NCBI RefSeq assembly: GCF_004795255.1
Contig: NZ_SSBQ01000002.1
Coordinates: 725,001-789,000 of the forward strand
Source of the DNA: Streptomyces sp. RKND-216
GTDB lineage: Bacteria > Actinomycetota > Actinomycetes > Streptomycetales > Streptomycetaceae
Reading direction: 5' to 3'
Length of the DNA stretch: 64,000 bases
Both the position numbers and the translations under genes were made by a program. Below, one piece after another: positions 7,549 through 15,476 of the stretch (position 1 is the stretch's first letter; every line of letters begins with the position of its first letter). Under the pieces are notes generated by a model, which ran no database searches, had not been told where the DNA came from, and was given only the letters and a program-made list of their open reading frames with translations.

Positions 7549-8439
7549 TCAGGCGCAGACGAAGACCGAGTTGCGCTTGCTGACCTCGAAGTGGCCGACC
7601 TCCGCGATGCGGTCGCTGACGGCCTTCTCGACGCCCCGGTACAGCTCGTCCTTCATCTCCTGCGTGATGTCGTCGCCGCCCATGGCCTGGACGCCGAGCA
7701 GCCGGTGGCCCGCCGAGTAGAAGTCCATGAACGGCTGCGGCGTCTCGAAGCGCAGGGCGTCCACGTACGGCCGCTCCTCGACGCTGTCGAAGTGCCGGAC
7801 GAGCGTCTCCTCGGTGTTGTCGAGCGTCATCTTGCCGCGGCGCCCGCGCGGCAGCCGGTCGATGAAGTCCGCGGGGAAGCCGAGCTTCTCCATGGTCTCG
7901 AAGTGCAGGTCGTACATCTCCGGCATGGAGCGGCGCGCCTCGATGGTGACGATCGCGAGGCCCTTCGGGTCGCGGACGCGGGCGATCTGAGAGCAGACCA
8001 GGTCGGGGTCCTCGATGTAGTGGAAGATGTAGTTGGCCATGACGCGGGTGAAGCTGCCGTCCGCGAAGCGCGAGAGGTCCTCGGCCCGGCCCTCGGTGAA
8101 CTCCAGCGGCGCCCAGGCGATGGTGGCGTTGCGCTTGGCGAGCTCCAGCATGGCCGGGGAGATGTCCATGGCCACGGCGCGGCCGCCGTGCCGGAGCCGG
8201 CTGACCACGTCCCGGAGAATGAATCCGTTTCCGCAGCCGAGGTCCAGGACCGATTCGGTTCCGTTCAGGTCGAGGCACCGCAGCAGGTGGTCGATGAGCG
8301 GCTCGGGATTCTCGCGGTACACGTTGTGCGTCATCTGCTGCGTGAAGAGCGCCGTGTTGCTTCCGAAGTGCTCGCGAATGTATTCGAGACCGAAGTCGAA
8401 GGGCTTCACCGACGCTACGCCCGCAGTGTCCTGACTCAT
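7549..8439 (-). CDS. Class I SAM-dependent methyltransferase
   Basis: The 296-residue protein has motif I VLDLGCGNGFILRDV, motif II AVAMDISPAMLELA, and the motif III/IV region RVMANYIFHYIEDPDLV, all from the UbiE/Methyltransf_11 family of small-molecule methyltransferases. The ATG at 8439 is preceded by GAGGG at a normal distance, while the longer frame reaching 8517 crosses a 12-bp palindrome and is less likely. It is the first gene of the eight-gene leftward operon and stands back to back with the N-monooxygenase gene. Its methyl acceptor (O, N or C) cannot be read from the sequence. Confidence 0.8.
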   Translation of the reverse strand: MSQDTAGVASVKPFDFGLEYIREHFGSNTALFTQQMTHNVYRENPEPLIDHLLRCLDLNGTESVLDLGCGNGFILRDVVSRLRHGGRAVAMDISPAMLELAKRNATIAWAPLEFTEGRAEDLSRFADGSFTRVMANYIFHYIEDPDLVCSQIARVRDPKGLAIVTIEARRSMPEMYDLHFETMEKLGFPADFIDRLPRGRRGKMTLDNTEETLVRHFDSVEERPYVDALRFETPQPFMDFYSAGHRLLGVQAMGGDDITQEMKDELYRGVEKAVSDRIAEVGHFEVSKRNSVFVCA

Positions 8440-8929
8440 TGCACCCTCACTAGTGAGAAACCGATACCCATTTGCGGTTGTCCAGGGCCGCACACACGAA
8501 AAAACTAGGAAAAGCACCAGACACGGAGAATGCCCGTCGCGGGCCTCCCGACGGGACTGCCCGCTCGTGCGCCAGGAAACGTACCTCAGCGTTCACCTGC
8601 GAACAAGGCATGCTTCACCTGCAGTTGAAGTGACACCCTCCGCCCGGGTGCGCACCTCCCGCCCGAGAGCACGCAGGGGCTGCGGGATCCTCCCGCTTCC
8701 ACTCCTTGCCCGCTTATGCCCGATATCGCCGGGGCTCGCACGGGGGCATCGGAGCGGGAGCACGAAGGAAAAGAGCAGATGAACGCGGGATCTCCTCCGG
8801 ATATCTTGCCAACCGCCTCGGGCGTCCTTCACACTTCTGCCGCGGACGCAACCTTGCGCGCAGCGCGGGAGAATTATGGACGGCGGCCGGAAGCGGCGCC
8901 GGGGCGAAACACGCGCGAGAAGGGTGCCC
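8440..8929. promoter_or_regulatory. Divergent promoter region between methyltransferase and N-monooxygenase genes
   Basis: No convincing gene lies in these 490 bases. Two dyads stand out: the perfect palindrome CTCACTAGTGAG at 8446-8457, just upstream of the methyltransferase ribosome site, and the 18-bp near-palindrome CTTCACCTGCAGTTGAAG at 8613-8630 near the middle. AT content is higher here than in the flanking genes. The two biosynthetic arms probably start from this region, and one of the dyads may bind a shared regulator, but no regulator gene is linked to the island. Confidence 0.5.
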
Positions 8930-10198
8930 ATGGAATCGTTCGACCTTGTCGGAATCGGGGTAGGACCGTCGAACCTGAGCCTCGCGGCACTCGCCGAACC
9001 GGTCGAGGGGCTGCGGGCCGGTTTTCTCGAGTCGAAACCGCGCTTCCGGTGGCACCCGGGTCTGATGCTTCCGGACGCCTGGCTCCAGGTCTCCTACCTC
9101 AAGGACCTGGTCACTCTCGTCGACCCGACCAGCCGCTTCTCCTTCCTCAACTTCCTCTCCGAGCAGGGCCGCATCTTCCGCGCCCTGGTGGCCAACGGGA
9201 TGAGCTGCTCGCGGCAGGAGTTCGAGCAGTACTACCAATGGGCCGCCGAGGGCCTTCCCGACATCCACTGGCAGTCCCGCGTCAAGTCCGTGTCCGTGGT
9301 GGGCGACCGCTTCGAGGTGGTCTGCGACTCGGGTCTGACGGCCACGGCCCGCAGCCTGGTGCTGGGCTCCGGGCGGGAGCCCTACCTTCCGCCCTTCGCC
9401 GCCGCATTCCACGGTTCGCGCGTACTGCACGGCAGCGAGCTGCTGTCTGTCCGCCCCGACCTGGCGGGACGGCGGGTCATGGTGGTCGGGGCTGGGCAGA
9501 GCGGCGCCGAGGTGGTGAACTACCTGCTCTCCGAGGACGCGGCGACACCGGCCGAACTCACCTGGGTATCCAGCCGGGTGGGCTTCCTCCCCATCGACGA
9601 CTCGCCGTTCAGCAACGAGTGGTTCGCCCCGTCCTACGTGGACTACTTCCACTCGCTGCCCGCCGGGCGGCGTGCGGACCTGCTGGGGCGTCAGCGACTG
9701 GCCAGCGACGGCGTGTCCGAGTCGCTGCTGCGCAAGATCTACCAGCGCCTCTACCGCCTCGACCACCTGGAGGGCGGCACGCTGTCCCACCGGCTGCTGC
9801 CCTGCCGCCGCGTCACCGACCTGCGCGGGCACGCGGACGGGGTCGAGGTCTCGGTGCTGGACACGGACCGCGACGTGCGGGAGACCGTGCCCGCAGACGT
9901 CGTCGTCTTCTGCACCGGGTACCGCAGCCGGTTCCCGGACTACCTGGAGCCGCTGCGGGAGGCGCTGACGGGGGACGGCGGCGCTTTCCGGGTGCGCCGC
10001 GACTACTCGCTGGACTGGGACGGGCCGCCCGGTCTCCGCGTCTTCGTGCAGAACTTCGCCGAGGACAGCCACGGCATCGCCGACCCGAACCTGAGTCTGT
10101 CCGCCTGGCGCAGTGCCCGGATCGTCAACGCGGCCGTGGGCCGGGAGGTGTACCGCACGGACGGAGCGTCGACCGCGACGGCCTGGTCATCCGCGTGA
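8930..10198 (+). CDS. Flavin-dependent L-ornithine/L-lysine-type N-monooxygenase
   Basis: The 422-residue protein belongs to the SidA/PvdA/IucD N-hydroxylating monooxygenases. FDLVGIGVGPSNLSLAAL is the FAD-binding motif, RVMVVGAGQSGAEVVNYLL the NADPH-binding motif, and the C-terminal HGIADPNLSLSAWRSA the family signature (L-S-x-x-A-x-R). Such enzymes hydroxylate the side-chain amine of ornithine or lysine; in natural products this gives hydroxamates or precursors of N-N bonds. The ATG at 8930 with GAAGGG upstream starts directly before the FAD motif. It is the only rightward gene of the island and its 3' end overlaps the exporter gene by 12 nt in convergent orientation. Whether the amine is ornithine, lysine or another substrate cannot be told. 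Confidence 0.85.
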   Translation: MESFDLVGIGVGPSNLSLAALAEPVEGLRAGFLESKPRFRWHPGLMLPDAWLQVSYLKDLVTLVDPTSRFSFLNFLSEQGRIFRALVANGMSCSRQEFEQYYQWAAEGLPDIHWQSRVKSVSVVGDRFEVVCDSGLTATARSLVLGSGREPYLPPFAAAFHGSRVLHGSELLSVRPDLAGRRVMVVGAGQSGAEVVNYLLSEDAATPAELTWVSSRVGFLPIDDSPFSNEWFAPSYVDYFHSLPAGRRADLLGRQRLASDGVSESLLRKIYQRLYRLDHLEGGTLSHRLLPCRRVTDLRGHADGVEVSVLDTDRDVRETVPADVVVFCTGYRSRFPDYLEPLREALTGDGGAFRVRRDYSLDWDGPPGLRVFVQNFAEDSHGIADPNLSLSAWRSARIVNAAVGREVYRTDGASTATAWSSA

Positions 10199-11479
10199 CG
10201 CCGCGCCGCGGTCCGCGGCGGCGAGGGCCTCTCCCCCGGTACCGTCCGGCTGCTGCGGCGAGCGGCGGCCCGCCCGCGCGAGGTACCACGCCCACACGGC
10301 CACGCCCAGCGCGCTGAACAGGACGACCGGCGTCCAGTGCAGTTCGGACGGCGCCCACTTGTGGAAGAAGGCGAACACGACCGCAGACAGCGGGATCGCA
10401 CCGGTGATGAACATGCGCATCACGGAGTTGACCCGGCCGGAGATGGCCATCGGTATCGACTCCTGGCGGTACCGGATCGAGTTGATGTTGCTGGCGCCGA
10501 GCGCGAACGTCGTGATCACGTAGCCGACGACCCGGACCTGGAGCACCGGTACGGCCATCACCGTGACACCGGCCAGCGCGGCCAGCTGCCAGTAGAGGAT
10601 GCGGCGCTGGAAGGAGGACCGGGGAAAGAGCCTGCCCGCGGCCCAGGTGCCGGCGGCGGCGCCGACCGCGCCGATGGAGACCACCAGCCCGATCCCGGTC
10701 GCGGCCATACCGGAGTCGCCGAGCAGCGTGATGAAGATGACGTCGAGGGTGCCGACGCCGATGTTCGCCAGCGTCATGGTGGCGACCAGTGCGATGGCGG
10801 AGCCGTTGCGCCAAAGCCAGGAGAAGCCCACGCTCAGCGCGCGCCGGGGCTTCTCCCCCGGTTCGGCGGGCTCCTCCTCCTCGATGACCACCCGGGGCAC
10901 GAACAGCGCCACCAAGGCGGACAGTGCGAACAGCGCGCAGGTGAGGACCAGGGCCGTGGCGCCGCCTGCGAGCACCACGATGCCCCCCGCGGACAGGGGT
11001 CCGACGATCTTCACGACCTCGCGCAGGGCGCTGTAGTCGCTGAGCGCCTTGGACCGTCGTTCCGGGGTGACGAGTCTGGGCACCAGCACGAAGTAGCTGG
11101 AGATGTTCGCCACCACGGCGCCGAGTCCGGAGAGCAGCACCAGCACCGCCAGGACGAGGACGTCGTCCAGGAAGAGGGCGATGAGGCCCAGGCACAGCGC
11201 CTGGTAGAGCTGGGCCAGGATGTAGACGTCACGCCGGTCGAAGGAGTCGATCAGCATGCCGATGAACGGCGAGAGCAGATAGGCCGCGACCCGGGCGGAG
11301 AAGGCCAGCACCGTGCCGGCGACCGACTCCGTCGCCGCGAGCACGCTCAGCGGGACGGCGATGGTGAAGAGCTGGTCGCCGCCCCGGGCGAAGAGCCCGG
11401 AGGAGACGAACACCCAGAAGTCGCGGCGGCCCTGTGGTGGTTCGGTGATGACACGCTTCGGCCGGGGCAGGAAACCCAT
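10187..11479 (-). CDS. MFS exporter
   Basis: The 430-residue protein has about 12 hydrophobic segments and resembles the MFS_3/enterobactin-exporter-like branch of the major facilitator superfamily. The loop after TM2 reads MLIDSFDRRDVYI, the family position for the G-x-L-x-D-R-x-x-R motif. A central cytoplasmic loop EEEEPAEPGEKPRR separates the two halves. It is the last gene of the CYTH/ATP-grasp operon, 33 nt after the second ATP-grasp gene, and its likely job is to export the product or protect the host. Exporters of this branch often travel with siderophore or peptide clusters. Confidence 0.8.
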   Translation of the reverse strand: MGFLPRPKRVITEPPQGRRDFWVFVSSGLFARGGDQLFTIAVPLSVLAATESVAGTVLAFSARVAAYLLSPFIGMLIDSFDRRDVYILAQLYQALCLGLIALFLDDVLVLAVLVLLSGLGAVVANISSYFVLVPRLVTPERRSKALSDYSALREVVKIVGPLSAGGIVVLAGGATALVLTCALFALSALVALFVPRVVIEEEEPAEPGEKPRRALSVGFSWLWRNGSAIALVATMTLANIGVGTLDVIFITLLGDSGMAATGIGLVVSIGAVGAAAGTWAAGRLFPRSSFQRRILYWQLAALAGVTVMAVPVLQVRVVGYVITTFALGASNINSIRYRQESIPMAISGRVNSVMRMFITGAIPLSAVVFAFFHKWAPSELHWTPVVLFSALGVAVWAWYLARAGRRSPQQPDGTGGEALAAADRGAASRG

Positions 11480-11512
11480 GGCACCTCGTTCTTCCGTGGA
11501 CGAAGGCGGCTG

Positions 11513-12751
11513 TCAGGAGCCGCCGTAGGCGGAGCGGTAGGCGCTGCGGACCGCCGCCAGACGTGCTTCCAGGGCGTTCCGGTCGGCGGCGCCGACGACG
11601 TAGCGGTCCCGGTAGTCCACGCAGTGGCGGACGCCCTGCGGGCCGCTGCCCGCAGTGTCACAACGGGTGTGCTCGGCGATGCCGAGCGCGGCGTGGCGGT
11701 GCTCGGGGATGCCGGGGGCCGGCGACGCGCCGGAGTCGTCCGGATAGAAGCCCAGTACGGCCCACGCCCCGCGCGCCGGGCGGGTCGCGGCGTCGTCGCC
11801 GAGGCGCGGGTCCACCCCGGACTGGAGCCGGTACGCCACCTCGTTGAGGTTGCAGCCGTAGGCCCGCTCCACGATGCGGTCGATGCCGCCGCCTCCGGGG
11901 CGGGCGGCGACCTCGCAGAGGACCAGCGCGTCGTCCGGTGTCCGGAAGACCTCCAGATGGGTGACGCCGTCGCGGAGGCCGAGGGCCCGCAGCACCCGCG
12001 CGTTGGTCTCCCGTATCCGGCGCCACACCGGGTCCGCGTGGTCGACCAGCATGCTGCCGGCCGCCGACCCCGGGGCGAAGTCGCCGGGTTTGGCGAGGTA
12101 CCGGGACACCGCCGCGAAGCGCACCGCGCCGTCCTGCACCACCGCGTCGCAGTGGTACATGGGCCCCTCGACGTACTCCTCGATCTCCCAGCCGTCACCG
12201 CCGGTGCCGAGCGAGGCCAGCACGGCGTCGGCCTCCGCCCGCGAGGCGACGATGTGCACGTCCTCCGCTCCCACGCCCCACCGGCTCTTGAGGACCTTGC
12301 GGCCCGCCGACCAGTCGAACGCGTCCAGGTCCGCGGGGCTCCGGAGTTCGGCGAACCGCGGCACCGCGGCGGCGTCCGCTGCTGCGACGGCCCGCTTCAT
12401 GGCGACCTTGTCGCGGAAGAGCAGCGTGGTGGGCAGGTCCATGCCCGGCAGCCCGTGAGCGTCGCGCACCCGGGCGGCGGGCAGCAGCATCCGTTCGTGC
12501 ACGGCGACGATCCGGCGTGCGCCGTGCCGGCGCACCAGCCAGTGGAGAACGGCGAGGACCTGCTCCTCGTCGTTGGTGTCGCAGACCGAGACGTGCGGAA
12601 AGCGGACCGGGTCGAGGCCCGACGTCCCGCCGTACGGGTGGGTGATGAGGCGGACGTCCACCTCGTCGGTGGGGACCAGACACCGGGTGCCGTCGTGGAG
12701 GCTCGCATACACGTTGCGGCTGAGCAGCACCACGGGCGCCGCGGCGGTCAC
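11513..12751 (-). CDS. ATP-grasp ligase 2
   Basis: The 412-residue protein has the ATP-grasp fold of carboxylate-amine ligases. A nucleotide-binding strand is seen at GRKVLKSRWGVGAEDVHIV, and the metal-binding segment at LCEVAARPGGGGID (E-x-A-x-R-P-G-G, as in the BL00648/carbamoyl-phosphate-synthase-like group). These ligases activate a carboxylate as acyl phosphate and join it to an amine. The GTG at 12751 overlaps the stop of ATP-grasp 1 (GTGA). It is distinct in sequence from its neighbour, so the two probably make different amide bonds. Substrates are unknown; hydroxylated amino acid units are an inference from the monooxygenase. Confidence 0.8.
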   Translation of the reverse strand: MTAAAPVVLLSRNVYASLHDGTRCLVPTDEVDVRLITHPYGGTSGLDPVRFPHVSVCDTNDEEQVLAVLHWLVRRHGARRIVAVHERMLLPAARVRDAHGLPGMDLPTTLLFRDKVAMKRAVAAADAAAVPRFAELRSPADLDAFDWSAGRKVLKSRWGVGAEDVHIVASRAEADAVLASLGTGGDGWEIEEYVEGPMYHCDAVVQDGAVRFAAVSRYLAKPGDFAPGSAAGSMLVDHADPVWRRIRETNARVLRALGLRDGVTHLEVFRTPDDALVLCEVAARPGGGGIDRIVERAYGCNLNEVAYRLQSGVDPRLGDDAATRPARGAWAVLGFYPDDSGASPAPGIPEHRHAALGIAEHTRCDTAGSGPQGVRHCVDYRDRYVVGAADRNALEARLAAVRSAYRSAYGGS

Positions 12752-13929
12752 CGTGCGGTCTCCACGACGACGCGGGCGGCCATGTCCCGCACGGCGGCGA
12801 GTACGGTCGCCGGGTCGTCCCCCGTCGCCAGTACGTGGCCGGCGCGCTGCCGGGAGTCGGTCAGCTCGCCGATCTCGTCGCCGGGGCCGACGTAGAGGTC
12901 GACGTCCCGTACGTCCGCTCCCTGCGGGGCGAAGTCCGGGACCCGCACCGCGGTCACCCTCCCGGGCGGGGCGGTGACGAAGGCGATGGCAGCGGCCCCC
13001 GCCTCCGGTGCGGTGGTGCAGTCCGTTGCGGTCAGCCCCGCGGACCAGCCGAGGCTCCAGCGCTTGAGGTCCACGCCCGTCACCCGCTGCACCAGACGCG
13101 TGATGCCGTCGCCGCCGATCCGGGTGTGCGACTCGATGATCCTGAACTCGCCGTCCCGCAGCCTGAACTCGGTGTGGGCGGGGCCGTCCGTCAGCTCCAT
13201 GGCGTCCAGGAAGCGGGCCACGCACTTCTCCACCATTGCCCGCTCGCCATCGTCCAGGCCGGGGGCGGGAACGACGTGGGCGGCCTCGACGACCGTGGCG
13301 TCGAAGAGATGCTTGCGGGTGACGGCCACCAGTCGGTGGGTTCCGCCAGTGCTGAACGTCTCTGCGCTGTACTCGTCGCCCTCGGCGAACTCCTCCAGCA
13401 GTGCGGGCGCGCCGAGGTCGAGGCGTTCGAGGTCGGCCGGGTCCGCGACGATCCGCACGTCCCGGCTCGCCGTTCCTTCGGGCGGCTTGAGCACCGCGCG
13501 CGCCGCGCCCCACGCGCGCATGCGGCGTGCGGCCTCCGCGCCGCCGGCCGGGACGGCGTACCGCACCGACAGGTCCGGGACGGTCTGCGCCATCCGCTGC
13601 CGCATCACGGCCTTGTCCTGGAAGCGGCGCACCACCTCGGGGCGCAGCCCGGTGGTGCCCAGCGTCTCGTTCGCGACGGCCGCGGGCAGTTGCCCGGTCT
13701 CGGTCACGGAGACCACGGCGGACACGCCGAGCGGTGCGACCACCTCCCGCAGCAGCACCCGCAGTTCCTCGTCGCGGGAGAAGTCCGTGGTGTAGAGGTT
13801 GCAGCCGATCCGCACGATCTCGTCGACCGGGGAGCCCGGCTGCTGGAGGAACACGGCTGCCGGGTCGACCTCGCGTGCGACGGCGGCGATGGACGGGCTC
13901 GCTCCGATGACGACCAGCCGCCCGCTCAC
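12748..13929 (-). CDS. ATP-grasp ligase 1
   Basis: The 393-residue protein begins with a Rossmann-like pre-ATP-grasp segment (RLVVIGASPSIAAVA), followed by RAVLKPPEGTASRDVRIV, LLEEFAEGDEYSAETFS and the metal-binding stretch FRIIESHTRIGGDG, all in the order of ATP-grasp carboxylate-amine ligases. The GTG at 13929 overlaps the CYTH-protein stop (GTGA), and its stop overlaps the next ATP-grasp start. The tight coupling of two ligases suggests consecutive acylation steps. It is about the normal length for the family and has no obvious defects. Confidence 0.8.
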   Translation of the reverse strand: MSGRLVVIGASPSIAAVAREVDPAAVFLQQPGSPVDEIVRIGCNLYTTDFSRDEELRVLLREVVAPLGVSAVVSVTETGQLPAAVANETLGTTGLRPEVVRRFQDKAVMRQRMAQTVPDLSVRYAVPAGGAEAARRMRAWGAARAVLKPPEGTASRDVRIVADPADLERLDLGAPALLEEFAEGDEYSAETFSTGGTHRLVAVTRKHLFDATVVEAAHVVPAPGLDDGERAMVEKCVARFLDAMELTDGPAHTEFRLRDGEFRIIESHTRIGGDGITRLVQRVTGVDLKRWSLGWSAGLTATDCTTAPEAGAAAIAFVTAPPGRVTAVRVPDFAPQGADVRDVDLYVGPGDEIGELTDSRQRAGHVLATGDDPATVLAAVRDMAARVVVETAR

Positions 13930-15197
13930 TGCGGGCCCGCCGCTTCTCCGGCGCACTCCCGAAGGAAGGCGAGCTTGGAGTAGAAGGTCCGCTCCCCCGG
14001 GGTGCCGCTCGCCTTCAGGTGGTCCTCGACCCGGCCGGTGAGGTCGGCGATGTCGGCGTCGATGGACGCGGGGTCGAGGCCCTCGTGCAACCGGGAGTGC
14101 AGGTACTCGATCTCGAGCTGCCGGAGCACCCGGGGGCCGTCGCCCCCGTTCTCGCCCTCCACCGTCACCTCGTCGATCTCCACCCCGTACGCGTGGCCGG
14201 TGCGGGTGGACTCCACATTGACGTCGAACCGGGTCCTCCGGAAATCGGGGAGCCGCCGTACGACGAGTTCCGGGTATTCCCGGGAGAGGAATTCCTCGAA
14301 GGTGGATTCCGTCACCGCCACGCCTCGCTGGAATGTCTCCTCGCGCCGGAGCGCTTCTCGTTCGAAGCGTTTGCGCTTCAGGTTCCACCGTCCGTCCCGG
14401 CCCCGGAGAAAGGCGAGATAGCCGCGTTCCCCGGCGGGCTCCAGGACCTCGTAGGTGTGCTGCTCGAAATGCCAGCGGGTCAGTTCGTAGCCGGGCTCCG
14501 GAATGAAGTCGCCGAGGAGTCCGCGGTCGGCCCGCGCCCACAGTTCCTTCGTGAGCCGCCACGAGGACGCGCCGGGCCCCAGCGTGATCTTCTGTTCGAT
14601 CTCGGTGCCGCTCTCGAAGGTGGTGAGCCCGCGCCCCTCGGAGAGAAGGGGGACGGCGTACTCCGCCGCCGTCTCCCGGGCACTCTCGGCCAGGGCGACG
14701 AGGTCGGCGACCGGGGCGTCCGCCTCGTGCGGGAAGCGTGCCGTCCTCACCAGCAGGATGCCGACCTTGCGCAGCCGGGCGCAGGAGAGCACCTCGGTGA
14801 AGGGCTGTGCCAGCTGCCGGTGCGTCCGCAGCAGCAGCACGGGGGCCAGGGTGTCCGTGCGCACGTCCGGCGGCAGCGTCTCGTCGAGGAACGCGCCGAA
14901 GCCGTCGTCCAGGGCGATGCCCGCCCACGTGGCGGCGGCCGTGCCGGACCCGGCGGGCGGGTCGGGCAGGGCGCGGGGCTCCGGCCGCAGAAGGTGGAGG
15001 CCGCACGGCGCCGTGTCGGCCGGGGTGAGGTATTCCGTCGCACGGCCCGCGTCGCCCGGCTCGTCCGCCAGGCGGACCGCGAGCAGCGCCGCACCCGGCG
15101 TCGGCCGCACCGGGTACTGCAGTGCGATGTCGCCGAGGAGGAGATGCCGGGTCACACGGTGCCGGAATTCCCGACCGGACGTAGGTGACTCCGCCAT
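13926..15197 (-). CDS. CYTH-domain (triphosphate tunnel) protein with unknown N-terminal half
   Basis: The 423-residue protein carries the CYTH signature E-x-E-x-K at about residue 186 (GTEIEQKITLG), then Arg/Lys-rich strands (LKRKRFEREALRREE) and acidic strands (YGVEIDEVTVEGE, LEIEYLHSRL) alternating as in triphosphate-tunnel enzymes. CYTH proteins bind or hydrolyse triphosphates, including nucleoside and inorganic triphosphates. The first 180 residues are not recognised. The ATG at 15197 has GGGAG upstream; a longer frame to 15338 lacks support. It is the first gene of the CYTH/ATP-grasp/exporter operon and is the strongest link between that operon and the nucleotide chemistry of the other one. 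Confidence 0.65.
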   Translation of the reverse strand: MAESPTSGREFRHRVTRHLLLGDIALQYPVRPTPGAALLAVRLADEPGDAGRATEYLTPADTAPCGLHLLRPEPRALPDPPAGSGTAAATWAGIALDDGFGAFLDETLPPDVRTDTLAPVLLLRTHRQLAQPFTEVLSCARLRKVGILLVRTARFPHEADAPVADLVALAESARETAAEYAVPLLSEGRGLTTFESGTEIEQKITLGPGASSWRLTKELWARADRGLLGDFIPEPGYELTRWHFEQHTYEVLEPAGERGYLAFLRGRDGRWNLKRKRFEREALRREETFQRGVAVTESTFEEFLSREYPELVVRRLPDFRRTRFDVNVESTRTGHAYGVEIDEVTVEGENGGDGPRVLRQLEIEYLHSRLHEGLDPASIDADIADLTGRVEDHLKASGTPGERTFYSKLAFLRECAGEAAGPQ

Positions 15198-15392
15198 GCA
15201 AGCTCCCAGGGTCGTGTCGAACGGCTCACGACGACCGGTGGGGGAGGCGGAATTCCGCAGGGGAACCGACACGCCACTACCTGTGCGGGAATTGCCGGGA
15301 GGGCAACCAGGGCCGGATGGCCTCGAACCGTCGGGCAACGTGAATACAGCGATCGAGTGGCAGCGATCTTTTCAGTGGCCCGCCGGACTGTC

Positions 15393-15432
15393 AAGGGCCC
15401 TTTCCGCGAACCGACTTGCGGAAAGGGCCCTT
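15393..15432 (-). terminator. Intrinsic terminator of dxs
   Basis: A perfect 15-bp stem (15393-15407 with 15418-15432) surrounds a 10-nt loop. It lies 45 nt past the dxs stop on the minus strand and separates dxs from the CYTH operon promoter, which must lie between 15198 and 15390. Confidence 0.9.
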
Positions 15433-15476
15433 GTCGCGAAGTTACCGTTTCGCGTGGAGGGAAACCAGGGTGGTCC

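Noticed and set aside
8779..8900. Small open frame with a purine-rich site before ATG at 8779
   Set aside because: The frame runs on as a shadow far into the N-monooxygenase gene and has no coding bias in the intergenic part.
10337..12895. 852-residue plus-strand open frame
   Set aside because: It is antisense to the exporter and ATP-grasp genes and shows biased Gly/Asp/His-rich sequence typical of shadows.
8930..15197. Identification of the nucleotide island as an albomycin-type cluster
   Set aside because: Both would have an amine N-hydroxylase and a cytosine-type nucleoside, but there is no NRPS, no thionucleoside-forming radical SAM enzyme and no seryl-tRNA-synthetase-like gene here.
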